Shown one piece after another: positions 31,543 to 42,900 of a DNA stretch of 64,000 nt (its first letter is position 1; every line of letters starts with the position of its first letter). This stretch comes from Carex sylvatica (taxonomy: Eukaryota > Streptophyta > Magnoliopsida > Poales > Cyperaceae), in contig CAXKVR010000060.1 of assembly GCA_964058845.1 (NCBI GenBank), positions 434,001 to 498,000 on the forward strand. The letters are read 5' to 3'. The translations under genes and the position numbers were made by a program. A model generated the notes under the pieces. That model searched no databases. It was not told where the DNA came from and worked only from the letters and a program-made list of their open reading frames with translations.

Positions 31543-33807
31543 CTTGTAGAATGTGTCTTCTACAACTGCAGCCACAGGCAACATCCGACTCTGCTTGAAG
31601 ACTGCATTTAGCGACTCCGACCCGTTGGTGGTCATAATTCTCCAACGCCAACCTCCATCACGAGATTGATATATTTTCTCGTATGCTGGATCTTCGTTGA
31701 CATCTCGGAGATTATTTTGGCCGACCTTCATTAAGTAGAGATTTGCCTTTGGCATGTACTACAGAAAAATAAGAAAATAAAATAATATAAGTAAACAATT
31801 GTACTAAAAAACCGTCGTCTAAAAATACAATAATATATGTAAACAACTGTAAGATATATATACATTTGCAAAACTGCTAGTCATCTCTACCACTCTTCTC
31901 GGCTTTTTCTTTCTGTAATTTCGTCTAAATGTTTCTAGAACCCACTTGTCATTTTCGGTTGCCTTGGAAAAGTTCTCCGCAACGTGTTGCATACACAACC
32001 TGTGCACACACTGCCCAGTACGCGTTGACCAACCGTAATCTTCACGATCAAAAACATATTTTATTCCTTTGTGCTGGTCTGATATCACACAGAAAAATTT
32101 TCCTTCCCCAATCACCCGTCTTCTTAAAAACTGCATAAAGAATCCCCAGTTCTCACCATTCTCTTTCTGAACAATTGCAAAGGCCAAAGGCAACAACTGG
32201 TTCTCAGCATCATATGCACATGCTATCAGTAATCTCCCCTCATAACGGCCAAACATGAAGCATGCATCAATGCTGATAACGGGTCTGATGTATGGCACAG
32301 TTTGGATACAAGCACCAAAAGCCCATGCTATGCCCTTGAATTGTTGAGCTCCCTCTATTAGCACTCCCTCCTTATCAAAAAAGGGGCCATGTCACCGCTC
32401 ATATACAGTTTCGACATTTGTACTGGCCATAGCCTGGAGCAATGGTGCCAGATAGCCATATGAATCTTTCCAACTACCAAATGTTCTGCAAATGGCAAGT
32501 TCACGACCTCTCCACAGCCTGTTGTATTTTGGTGTTACATATTTGTATTTGTATCTGACTGTTCTAGCCACCGCCTTGATGCTCATAGATGGGTCCTCCT
32601 TAATGTCTTCCTCAATTGCATCGACAATTAATGATGCCGTCAGCTGTGAATTATCTGTCCTTGTAGATGCAGACTTGCATGTATGGGGTGGTTCACATTT
32701 CTTAATCATCCATGCTTCTCCTGAACCCGCAGGGGTTGCAAAAAGATGGAACTCGCACCGCGGGTGATTTTTACATAGCACAACTAACCTTGTTCAGTCC
32801 CTTTTGTGTATTTGACATTCCCAGTTGCCGTGAACATGAGTCTCATAGATTTTCTTTATAAGTTCATCTATGTTGGTATAAAGTTGCCCCGGAGCAAGTT
32901 CGTCATTGTATACAACACGAGGGCCAAAATAAGTAATGTCTGTCTTTTCAAAAGCTGTGGTATCGTTGAATGTGGCTACAGGATGCTTATTTCCCCGACC
33001 TTTAATCGAAAATTTGTCTTCCCTGGATAAACCTGGTACATTTGCATCGCCATCTGATAAGTCATCAGATTCCCAGATCCCTTCGTATTCATCTCCCGTT
33101 TCCATTTCATTTTCTGGTATGGCATCAATAGCATCAATATCAATATCAATATCATTTCGATTAACGGGTACCGGTCCTGACTCTGACATAGTTGGAAATC
33201 TAGGGATTATGGGTGTCTGTCTGGGTGGTGGTGGTAACTCTTCAATATTTTCAGGAGAGTTGTGGTGGTACCCTTGGTTGGCATAAGGAGAGTGGTGGTG
33301 GTATCCCTGGTTGTCATAAAGAGAGTTGTGGTGGTACCCCGGATTGTCATAAGAGGAGTGGTGGTAGTACCCCTGGTTGTCATAATGAGAGTGGTGGTGG
33401 TACCCCTGATTGTCATAACCCGAATTGTCATAACCTGAAGGTCCATCCCCAGCCACACTAGAAGGTCCAGCCCCAGCACAGGGAACCATCTTTGAATATA
33501 TGTTCATTACCGAGATCCCACTAGACTCAAATTTAGTGTACACAACTCTCCATAAATTCGCATCTGTTATTGGAAACCTCACAAAATAAGGTCTACCCGC
33601 CCCACCCCTTTGTGAGTTATCAATCCGTGTAGCCAATTCTATTTCATACCTGTTGGGATTTACAGCAGTCTTTTCGTATATTAGATGCTTGAGTTCTTGA
33701 AATGTGATATTTTCATTAACCTCGAAGCCAAATGCAGTATCTTTCGTGTAATACACGCCATCTACACCATTTTGTAGCTTGCCGCCCACATACAGTGCAA
33801 CTAACAT
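31513..33807 (-). pseudogene. MuDR-type (MULE) transposase, copy 2, degenerate
   Basis: Start ATG 33807 (MLVALYVGGKLQNGVDGVYY). The Tyr/His-rich tract holds about six 11-residue repeats (33240-33420). Zinc-finger-like Cys/His residues and the catalytic region follow (PVISIDACFMFGRYEG, VISDQHKGI). An intron with acceptor ctgtag at 31759 leads to the last exon (GWRWRIMTTNGSESLNAVFK, FYKLNAWFQEW). TGA stops at 32794-32796 (copy 1 has CGA) and 32392-32394 (copy 1 has TGG) break the frame. At about 31513 the gene runs head-on into PMD exon 4; the C-terminal SWIM finger is missing. Confidence 0.88.
33240..33430 (-). repeat. Coding minisatellite of 33-bp units in the transposase
   Basis: Each unit encodes DNQGYHHHSPY or variants. 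Copy 2 has about six units; the paralogous stretch in copy 1 (about 26432-26530) has about three. Confidence 0.8.
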
Positions 33808-33924
33808 CTTTTCCTTAACAAACTACATTTAAACAAAAATTTAATAAGTATTACAGTAATTATACAATAATAAATGGCAAATAAAAAAATAAAAACTTGT
33901 TGCTAGAGGTAAATGCAACACTTA

Positions 33925-34150
33925 CTGTAATTGAACGATAATTCTACAGTAATTGTACAGCAAATTCTACAGCAATTATACAGTAAATACTACAGTAATC
34001 GTACGGTACATACTACAGTAATTGTACAGTAATTGAACAGTAAATACTACAGTACTTGTACAGTAATCGTGCAGTAATTGTACGGTATATACTACAGTAA
34101 TTGTACATTAATCATACAGTAAATACTACAGTAATCGTACATTAATTGAC
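33925..34150. repeat. Minisatellite of acagtaattgt / acagtaaatact units
   Basis: Repeated tacagtaattgtacagtaaa variants between the transposase start and the right TIR. A much shorter trace is seen at the same place in copy 1 (27020-27055). Confidence 0.8.
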
Positions 34151-34291
34151 TAATTACTAAATAATTAAATATAATTTAAATAATACCTGTCGCTTTTCGC
34201 CAAAAAAATCGCCCGCTTCTGCTGCCGGGAGTGATGGTAATAGTTGGAGTGGGCAGGAGAGAGAAAAAATGGAGTTATAAAAGCATGCATA

Positions 34292-34470
34292 ATGAACCGC
34301 CCGTGGGTGTGGCGCCCCACTGTGCTTGTGACCCGCCACTGGGCTGGGTGCTTCATTAGGAATATGGGCCGCCCGTGGGCCTGGCGGTCAGGACATGAAT
34401 AAAAAAAAATTAATTGCAGGGTTATTTTCAAAATTTTCTTTTTCAGAGGGGATATTAATAAAAATGGCCG
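34292..34470 (-). repeat. Right TIR of MULE copy 2
   Basis: Inverted partner of the left TIR, nearly identical over about 180 bp. Confidence 0.92.
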
Positions 34471-34479
34471 TAATATGAG

Positions 34480-35519
34480 TGAACTGACATTAAAATATAA
34501 ACTTAAAAATTAATTTTGTGTTTTGTTTAATTGAAATTTCTTGTATTTTTAAATTCTATGTGTTTAATTATTTTTAGTCTTGTGTTTAATCAATTATTAT
34601 TGTACTGTTGCAATGCTATTTGAAGTTAATTTTAGTCTTGTGTTTCAATTCATATATTAATGTATTGCAAACTATTAGCTTAATCACAATTCAATGAATT
34701 AAATGAATAATCAAATTCATAAATTTAATAAGTTTAATCATTGTTTTAATTTGATTATTTGGCTCTTTTATTTTGCCTTTTTAACTGTATATCCAAGGAT
34801 GAGATTATATGACTCTCAATTGAGACATAAATGGGGCATAATAATGCTTTGTAACAAAATGGGACCGGCTATAATTTTTTTTGTTTAATAATCAAGGCTC
34901 CATAAGGAGCAACAGATGTTGGGAAAAGAAAAAAACATAAGTGGGACATGATTTATTTTTGCTTCAGTGGGTAAAAACCAACCAAATATAAATGGTTTTT
35001 GTTTGTCTACAAAATTTTCGTTACAAAATTAGAAATGATATAAAAATACTAAAGTATGAACTTAATTTAAATTTGTAAAATATATTTTAGAGGCATTCAA
35101 ATACCTCCATTTTTTATATCTATGTTATGTCTTCATTTTTATAATTACAAAACTCAAAATTTAAAGCTTAAATTATCATAAAAAAAGTCATTATATATGA
35201 TCTATGTCATTTTCTCTGTACACATATAAAAAACTATGGGATTATAATTTTGTTTTAATTAGTATTAAAAATTTGTAAAATATATCAATGTAGATAACTT
35301 TTAGTTGTTAATTTTTCAACTTATTAATTCATATAAAATCAAAATTAAAAATAATTTATTTTTATATAAATATAAAAAATAATATATATCACATTTAACG
35401 ATTTTATTTTAACATATAAATTTTAAAATTTTATTTTAAAAAAATAAAAAAAATTAAAAGCTCCATGACACACAAAATGGAAGAATTTGAAGTCTACGCA
35501 AGATTTTTATATATCCATT
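34480..35519. other. AT-rich, no gene recognised
   Basis: Very AT-rich sequence with no domain, hairpin-bounded repeat or RNA gene seen. Confidence 0.5.
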
Positions 35520-35674
35520 AAAATACGAAGAGACGTGATGCATTGAAAATGACAGACGAACTGAGAGGGCTGTCATCATTTCTTAAAAAGTCCAAACAAT
35601 AATGAGGAGATGCAATTCGGGATTTTCTGTTTCCTGTACATAAAGATGCTTTTATGGAGAATTCATCTTACTTG

Positions 35675-35811
35675 AGGTAACAAAATATTTTTGTTTGAAT
35701 CTGGACCGTCTAATTAAAATCCTCATGACTATTAATATGGTTTTGTGCATTTTAACTGGATTTGTTTAGATTTTAGAGAGCTGTGATTCAAACAAAAATA
35801 TTGAGTTACCT
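35675..35811. mobile_element. Small MITE in the NLR upstream region
   Basis: The ends aggtaacaaaatatttttgt and acaaaaatattgagttacct are inverted partners (about 27 bp with few mismatches). The two leader relics lack this insert, so it arrived after the duplications. Confidence 0.7.
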
Positions 35812-36560
35812 TATAGAATATGAATATCTACTACAGATGGCATTTGCTCTCTAGAGTCCATATTTATACCATAATGATTAATAAATTATTAGGATGGAAT
35901 CAAAAATTCGTAATTCATAAATAATTCAGATATAAATTGAGAATAATTTGAAATTATATGGACCGGAGATCTCAGGTCCACAAGGAAGCAAAAACAAAAA
36001 CAAAAATTAATGAATAATTTGTAATATTCAAGAAAAATTATGTAATATTTGTGAATTATTCGCTAATAATATAGTCAAAGTTCAGTCTCGTTCAGTTTGT
36101 TATCATCACAAAATATTTAATATACGAATAATTTGTGACTATGCTCCAGACCAATCAAAATAACCCTCTACACTTTCATGCATTTGTGCATCTACAATAG
36201 AAAATCTGAACTATTCTTACTTAACAGTTCACGCAACCACGCCGTCATTCCCAGTTGACCACATAATTAGGGCTTGGCAGCGGATAATCGAACTTCTACC
36301 TCTCACAATCCATCGTCGCTTCCCACTTATTATTTCCTCTCTACATGGCCTAGCTTCGAATCCTCTCGATATTTAACCAAAAGGTAACAAAAAGAAGAAA
36401 CAGAAAAAAGGACACAACAGACGCGCAGCAACACCTGGTGCTCTTCAAGTTGAAGGGCCACTTAAAGTGGGTAATTCCGTTTTATTTATATTAATTTGCA
36501 TTTTCAAGTAAATTAAATAATTTGAGATTGGATTAAAGTTCTCTATACTAAATTTTGCAG

Positions 36561-36691
36561 ATATGACTGTTGTGATCGACCTTCCATTCTTTTCTTGGGC
36601 TTCATCTTCACATCCAAATGTTAGCAGGCCCTCGATAAAATTAAATTCATACCATCACATATTGGGATCTTTAACACGTCTTGGTTTCGAG
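36561..36691 (+). other. Conserved 5' UTR exon of the NLR gene (inferred)
   Basis: Bounded by attttgcag and tttcgag/gtacc. Its paralogue with the same borders is at 14488-14597. No long open frame, so probably leader. A long intron would then run to 39150. Confidence 0.45.
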
Positions 36692-36849
36692 GTACCTTAA
36701 TTAAGTTCTTAATTTCATTTCGTTGCTTTCTACTATGTTTCCTTTTTTCATTTTTCTTTTTTTTAGATTTATACAACATCTATAATTGATATGGGGTAGA
36801 TATTATATATGTAGATCGAACACCGAATATTTGTTTTTCTATATATTAT

Positions 36850-37162
36850 GAGTAGAACTAGGGTGTTTCTAAGCTCATCAAATTATTAGTATGGCTAACT
36901 CTAAAACTTATCCGAATAATTTTAAATGATGAATCCAAACCTTTGAAACCGATCTATATATCAAATTTATAAATTTTTGAATTAATTTAGTATAAATTTT
37001 TTTTTTAAAGTTAGTGACTTTTATGCGTACTAATAATATAATTGATAAAAAATAAATTTACAACAAGTCAAGTGATCACTCTAATTGCTAAAATTTACTT
37101 CTTTATTCTTCCGAAATTCACCCTCTAAATTCGTAAATATACTCTTGTACTAGATCTACTCT
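36850..37162. mobile_element. Fold-back element, same family as 46567-46952
   Basis: Starts gagtagaactagggtgtttc and shares internal blocks (aatttttgaattaatttagt) with the copy at 46567. The right end (tagatctactc) is diverged. It would lie in the leader intron. Confidence 0.6.
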
Positions 37163-38712
37163 TCTATTCTACTTATATACAACTATAATACCTTAAGTCC
37201 CATCTCACTCCACGATCAAATCCGTTATTTCAACCGCCGTTGCACTCCGACGACCGGATCTACTCACCGTCATGCTCCGATCGAGATGAGAACTCTACTC
37301 TCCAAGCTCTGATCATACCACGCTCTTGGTTTCGGTTGTCCGCTCGGTTCCCTTCCCTCTCCCTCATTCTCCCCTCCGCTCAAGGAGGTAGAGACGAAAG
37401 AGAGAGGAGGGTATTATTATGTCGAAAGTGAAAACTCAAAGAGGAGAGGTGTGGAGTGAGAGGCGGCAGCTAAGTAAATCTAAGATTTGAGAAAATTGGA
37501 ACAGCACGGCACGTCATGCAAAAGATCTGATCACGGCACAGTACGGCACGTGGTCAAGCGAATCATGCTTGGACACTTCACATGCTGTCACGGAGTGACT
37601 AACGTGCCGTGACCATCTTTCCGAATTTAGTCACGGCACGACACATAAAAATCCGACTTGGTCATGGCACGGCACGCGTCACATATTTAGCATTTTGGGG
37701 CTTTGCTAGCTTGGGTTGAAGATCAACCCGAAAATTATTGAAAGAAAAGCTGATCTTGGAATCGTATAAAATCTTATTTAAAATTGGTGTATATAGATGT
37801 CCATCGTCAGTCACAAACATATATATAGATTTCCCCTAGCTAATTCGTAATTAATTAACCAAAAGTTGGAACTCAGGAATTCAATGAATATCACTAAATG
37901 CCTCTTTGTTTTATAATGACCATCACCAAAAAAAAAAATGAACATGATGATGGTTTATATATTTAGACTATGTCTAACGAGAGTTCGTATAGTTAACTTG
38001 CCATGTAAACTGACACATGGGTCGCAAATGGATAAATTTTTTAAAAGGTAAAAAGTTTTGGATGAGAACTTCCATGGGATGCCAACTGCATGCATGCAGG
38101 TATGAAACTATCCGAATTTATTATTATGGATTATGGATAATTCTAATGTATGTACATTTAGGTTTTTTTTGTATATTTGAAAGAAATCATGAACGGAACA
38201 TGATATATATATACCGCAATTCTTTGATTTGTTCAGAAGATCTTATGAGTCACATGTTTATCTGTTCCATGACCATGAAACCCAGCCATGTTTATCTGTT
38301 CCATGACTCAAGAACCTCATTCTTAGCTTGTGGTTTTCTGTAAAACCAAGTGCAAACCCGCTAAATGTGTCCCTTTCTTTCTGTACTTAGTTTCTCTCTG
38401 TAGAAACCTTCTCTAAATATTCTACTGTGTTCATAAGTTATTAGTTATTACTCAGACAGTGGATCATATTAATATGTTATACTAGGCGAAATAGTGCCTT
38501 GTGCATTTCAAAAATAGGCAAAATAGTGAGATGAGTCTCTTGGTTCATGACCAGATTCGTAGGGTGTGAATTGTTCGGTTTGTACCTAACTGCGCCCTGA
38601 TGGACAGTTACGGCACTCAAAACCTTTTCATTTATCCCAGAACGAATGCTTAATTAAATGACTAATCGAAGCCCCATTCCGTGATGGAGCCTCAAATTTC
38701 CATTAGTCGTAA
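37163..38712. other. Probable NLR leader intron; includes a ggcacg-rich patch
   Basis: No domain recognised. 37500-37685 is dense in cacggcacg/cgtgccgtg motifs in both orientations, as in subterminal regions of DNA transposons, but no matched ends were found. Confidence 0.4.
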
Positions 38713-38850
38713 CACCTTGTTTCATTGTTTTAAGTCTATATTGATCTCTGTCTCTCAAAAAAGTCTATATCGATCTAACTCCACCTTGTTTCATTGTTTT
38801 AAGTCTATATTGATCTCTGTCTCTCAAAAAAGTCTATATCGATCTAACTC
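38713..38850. repeat. Tandem duplication, two 69-bp units
   Basis: caccttgtttcattgttttaa through cgatctaactc occurs twice in a row with no clear mismatch, which suggests a recent event. Confidence 0.9.
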
Positions 38851-39024
38851 ATCTAAGATTAATCCAAATCACAAGTGTCTAGGAAAACACAACACCAATT
38901 TGTTCCATACACGAAATTCCAACTATATTTATCTTAACATATTTTTCGAATAATTAATTATTACTTTTTGAAGAATAGAATATCAATTATGAATAACAGA
39001 GAAAATTGAAAAAAAAAACATATA

Positions 39025-39046
39025 TATATAGAGAGAGAGAGAGAGT
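39025..39046. repeat. TA/GA microsatellite
   Basis: Short tatata and gagaga runs about 160 bp before the NLR start. Confidence 0.8.
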
Positions 39047-39150
39047 GAAATTGTATAAAGATTTTATATAAAGGAAAATCAATTATTAATTTTCTATACA
39101 AAATTGAAAATTTAATGAGATAGCCTAATCTTGATATTTGCTTTGAACAG

Positions 39151-39202
39151 CTCTCGAATGAATGAATAAATAAGAAGTATATTTGAAGTTGATTAACTGA
39201 GC
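39151..39202 (+). other. Last 5' UTR segment of the NLR gene (inferred)
   Basis: Follows an acceptor-like tttgaacag and contains no in-frame ATG competing with 39203. The start context is gagcATGGCC, which is favourable. Confidence 0.45.
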
Positions 39203-41941
39203 ATGGCCGAGACGGCCATTCTTTCAGCCCTCAAGGTCCTTGGAGCAGCCTTGGCTGAAGAAGTAACGAGCCTAGCAACCACAAAAATTTCAGATCTTCG
39301 CTCAATTTACGCAAACCTCAAATTAAACATGAACAGCATTAGTACTGAACTTCAAGTGATGCAAGGATTTCTTAATGAGATAGAAACAGACAACCCAAGC
39401 AATGAATCTCAAGTAGCTTGGATAAAAGAGGTACAGAAGTTAGCAAATGATATTGAAGATATCATGGTTGAATTTGCATACCTAATGGGTAATCAGAAGT
39501 TTGGTGGAAAATCATTTTATCTGAAAAAACTTTTTAAAGAGCCCAAGTTATTGATAGCTTTTAAACGAATTGCCTCTGAACTGCTTGAAGCAGAGGAAAG
39601 GCTTAAGAACCTTGCAAGGATTAAAGAACGATGGTTGCCAACCATAGAAAAAAAAAATGAAAAGAACTCTAACTTCTCAAACAAGTACTCACACAATGTG
39701 GCTGTCTTTGCGCATGTCGTGGATGAAGATCATCTTGTGGGCATCACAGAAGATAGGGTGAAATTAACGAAGTGGCTAAATTTTGAGGAGCCACAACTCT
39801 CTGTTGTATCCGTTTGGGGAATGGGTGGTGTAGGGAAAACTACATTAGTGGCCAATGTTTATAAGAGAGAAAGAAAAAACTTTGATCGTCATGCATGGGT
39901 TTCTATATCTCAATCATATACCACTGAAACTATTCTACGGAATATAATCTCTGAAATATGTAGGGATGATAAGGGTGTTACAATTGATGCAACCAACATG
40001 GATATTTTGAGATTGAATACAACTTTACAAAATCTTTTGGAAGAACATAAATATCTGATCGTCTTAGATGATATGTGGGATCCAAATGCATTCCTTGATA
40101 TAAGGGACACACTTGTTGATAACCATCGGGGAAGCAAAATAGTGATTACTAGCAGAATGGCTGAGGTAGCTAATCTTGCTCCAGAAAACAAGAGACTAGA
40201 GCTAAAACCTTTCTCAGAAACATATTCATGGTCCTTGTTTTGTAGAAAGGCTTTTAATCATGAAATAAACCACGCATGTCCTCCTCCCCTGGAAGAGTGG
40301 GCAAGAAAGATTGCTTCAAAGTGTGGTGGATTGCCGCTGGCTATTGTTTCCTTAGGTGTTATGTTATCCGTGTTTGAGAAGACAGAATCCAAATGGAGAC
40401 AGTTATTTGATCAACTTAGCTGGCAGCTAAACAACAACCCAAGCTTGGATCCATTGAAAAATATTCTTATGCTAAGTTTCAAGTACCTTCCAAAGTACCT
40501 CAAGAATTGCTTTTTATATTGCAGTTTGTTTCCAGAGGATTTTCTTCTTCCAAGAAAGAAATTGTTAAGGCTTTGGATAGCTGAAGGCTTTATAGAACAA
40601 AAAGGGAGAAGCACATTAGAAGAGGTGGCAGAGGGTTATCTGATGGAACTCATAAATCGCTGCATGTTACAAGTTGCAAGAAAAAATTATTTTGGTAGGG
40701 TGCAGAGGTGCAAAATGCATGACACATTGAGAGAGTTGGCCATCTCTTTGTGCAAAAGAGAAAATTTTGGATTGATGCAAGAGGATAACAAGTCAGAAAA
40801 TGCCGATAGTTCAACTCGTCGGCTGTCGATAATCAATCTGAGGGAGACAGTCAACCATGATGTTTGTCTACCAAAACTCAGAACCTTTTTGTCAATTGAC
40901 AATGATGTGCCCTCATCTCCTTTGCTATCCATGATTTTTGATAAGTCAAGGTATCTTACTGTTTTGGATTTAGAAGGCTTGCCAATTGAAACGGTTCCAA
41001 ATGCAATTGGGGATTTGTTCAATCTCCACTACTTGGGTCTGAGAAAAACAAAGGTTACATCTTTACCAAAATCTATCAAAAAACTTCGCAACTTGCAAAC
41101 ACTTGATCTCGCACTTTCCAAAGTACAAAAGCTACCAGATGATATATCAGAGCTAAAAAAGTTACGCCATCTCTTCGCTGAGGTGGTGGTAGATCCTACA
41201 TGGAGGTCATTTCAGCCTTGTACTGGAATCTCTTTACCTAAGGGCATGTTTTACCTGAAAGATCTCCAGACTATACAGGCATTAGAATCAAATGCTATGG
41301 TAGTAAGAGAACTGGGTAATTTAACTCAACTGAGAAGCTTCCGAATATTGAATGTGAAAGAAAACCACTCAGCAGAGTTATGCAAATCATTATCAAAGAT
41401 GAGTTTCCTTTCCTACTTACAGATTAATGCAAGCGATGAGGAAGAGATACTCCAATTGGAAGGTCTGAACCTCCCACAACTTCAGAAGTTACGTCTACGT
41501 GGGAAACTGAAAGAAACCATGCTTGAATCGCCTTTATTCAGAATATCTGGGAATAGCATCCAATCGCTATGGCTTCGGTGGTCTCAACTACAAAATGATC
41601 CTCTGCCATCTCTTTCCCATTGCAGAAACCTCACGGACTTGAGCCTCAAAAGAGCATATGAAGGGCAACGACTAATTTTTAAGGCAGGGTGGTTTCCTAA
41701 ATTGAAGAGACTGGAATTGGATATGATGCCTAATCTGATTCAAGTGGAGATGGAGCAGGGCACCATGGAGGGCCTTGAAGAGATTTGGTTGACGGAACTG
41801 GAACAGCTAGTGGAGGTCCCAAAGGCAATCGAGCACCTCGTTTCTCTCAAGTGGATGATCTGTGATGATATGCCTGTTAAATTTGGGAGTTTTTATAGAG
41901 GAAGTCACAAACTATTTCATTTCACCTGTGTTGTTTGCTAG
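39203..41941 (+). CDS. RPM1-like CC-NB-ARC-LRR disease resistance protein (912 aa)
   Basis: An intact single-exon CNL immune receptor, expected to sit in the cytosol or at the plasma membrane and to trigger defence when an effector or its target is sensed. Residues 1-140 are an Rx-type coiled coil with an EDVID-like DIEDIMVEF (83-91). The NB-ARC has the P-loop GMGGVGKTTL (206-215), kinase-2 LIVLDDMWD (285-293), RNBS-B SKIVITSRM (311-319), GLPLA (376-380), RNBS-D-like CFLYCSLFPED and MHD (505-507). Leucine-rich repeats fill about 550-900 (YLTVLDLEGLPIETVP, LRNLQTLDLALSKVQKLP). All key ATP-binding residues are present, and length is normal for the family. The final residues HFTCVVC are unusual but may be native. 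No stop or frameshift was seen. Confidence 0.95.
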   Translation: MAETAILSALKVLGAALAEEVTSLATTKISDLRSIYANLKLNMNSISTELQVMQGFLNEIETDNPSNESQVAWIKEVQKLANDIEDIMVEFAYLMGNQKFGGKSFYLKKLFKEPKLLIAFKRIASELLEAEERLKNLARIKERWLPTIEKKNEKNSNFSNKYSHNVAVFAHVVDEDHLVGITEDRVKLTKWLNFEEPQLSVVSVWGMGGVGKTTLVANVYKRERKNFDRHAWVSISQSYTTETILRNIISEICRDDKGVTIDATNMDILRLNTTLQNLLEEHKYLIVLDDMWDPNAFLDIRDTLVDNHRGSKIVITSRMAEVANLAPENKRLELKPFSETYSWSLFCRKAFNHEINHACPPPLEEWARKIASKCGGLPLAIVSLGVMLSVFEKTESKWRQLFDQLSWQLNNNPSLDPLKNILMLSFKYLPKYLKNCFLYCSLFPEDFLLPRKKLLRLWIAEGFIEQKGRSTLEEVAEGYLMELINRCMLQVARKNYFGRVQRCKMHDTLRELAISLCKRENFGLMQEDNKSENADSSTRRLSIINLRETVNHDVCLPKLRTFLSIDNDVPSSPLLSMIFDKSRYLTVLDLEGLPIETVPNAIGDLFNLHYLGLRKTKVTSLPKSIKKLRNLQTLDLALSKVQKLPDDISELKKLRHLFAEVVVDPTWRSFQPCTGISLPKGMFYLKDLQTIQALESNAMVVRELGNLTQLRSFRILNVKENHSAELCKSLSKMSFLSYLQINASDEEEILQLEGLNLPQLQKLRLRGKLKETMLESPLFRISGNSIQSLWLRWSQLQNDPLPSLSHCRNLTDLSLKRAYEGQRLIFKAGWFPKLKRLELDMMPNLIQVEMEQGTMEGLEEIWLTELEQLVEVPKAIEHLVSLKWMICDDMPVKFGSFYRGSHKLFHFTCVVC

Positions 41942-42900
41942 CTGGCAGCCAATATCACACTCAATAATTTGAGTGCAAGGTATGCCTCCACTTATTTATT
42001 TTTTTCAATTTTGTATTCTGAAACTTCCGCATATAATTTTTTTTTGTCTGTTTCTTGAGAAAAATTTGAGGATTTGTACCAATTATTAATGTGTCAAAAT
42101 GCATAAAAAGATTGTTGTGTCCTTATTTATTTATTTCCTTAGAAAACTGATCTAGACTTGTTTCTTTATGATTGTAATGACTCAACTTATTTATTCATTA
42201 TTTCCAAAAAAAATGTTCCTGCATGCAAGATCTATTCTATTGCCATTTTTTTCAAGAATATTTTCTGTGATGAGAAAAATAACTGTTTTATTATTATTAT
42301 CTTTTTTTGGAAAATCTATGTTGTATGTTTCTGTAATAAGCAAGTTTTATTTGCTACGAATAAATTTTAAATTACATACCATCATCTATTATATAATCAC
42401 GAATAAGTTTATTTGGCTGCTTTTAATACACTTAAACTGATTAGACACAATTTCAATTCCACCAAGCTTTTTCTGAAGTTTAACTTTTATATTTTTCCAA
42501 CCATTAATTAATTAATGTTATTGACTTGAGAGATTATGAAGCGCATAATTAGTTAATTGGTTGTATATTAAATAATTAATCGGTATAAAATAATTACTGT
42601 TTTAAAACTCTACAATTGAAAAATATGTGCTCAATTTCATATCGCAGGCCTTTCACACATTTGAATTGCATGCAGCATCAATCAGCCCGGAGCTCTTTGT
42701 TTAAGAATGTTGTTATTATGTAATGAATAATATTTTGTTGTGTTTTTCCTTTCAGTTCCTTGTAGTGCTTATTTATGGCAAAAATATGTGATTTGCTAAG
42801 TTGTAGGCCTCATACTACCTTAATTAGCAACTTGCGATATAATTTGCAATTCTAAGTGCACTATTCAGGAAATTCATGACTCAAGGAACCTTGTTTAATT
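41942..42900 (+). other. Probable spliced 3' UTR of the NLR gene
   Basis: A donor-like gcaag/gtatgc lies about 38 bp after the stop (41979). An acceptor-like tatcgcag lies at about 42648 and a further tttcag at about 42756. Inference from splice signals only. Confidence 0.3.

Larger units (their letters stand above)
28520..34479. mobile_element. MULE copy 2: PMD-carrying Mutator-like element, complete ends
   Basis: The element is 28529-34470 (5942 bp) with perfect 9-bp TSD taatatgag (28520-28528 and 34471-34479). It starts cggccatttttattaata and ends tattaataaaaatggccg. The TIRs (28529 to about 28708, and about 34292 to 34470) are about 180 bp and differ at only a few positions by eye. TIR and TSD lengths are classic for Mutator-like elements. 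It holds a spliced plant-mobile-domain gene on the plus strand and a degenerate transposase on the minus strand, which meet at about 31513. Confidence 0.95.
35520..36700 (+). promoter_or_regulatory. Promoter and leader region of the NLR gene (copy C)
   Basis: The third and apparently active copy of the leader duplicated at 12760-14600 and 27830-28260. It holds a probable first leader exon (about 36230-36475, pyrimidine-rich, possible donor near 36472) and the conserved leader exon 36561-36691. A small MITE (35675-35811) lies in its upstream part. Confidence 0.5.
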
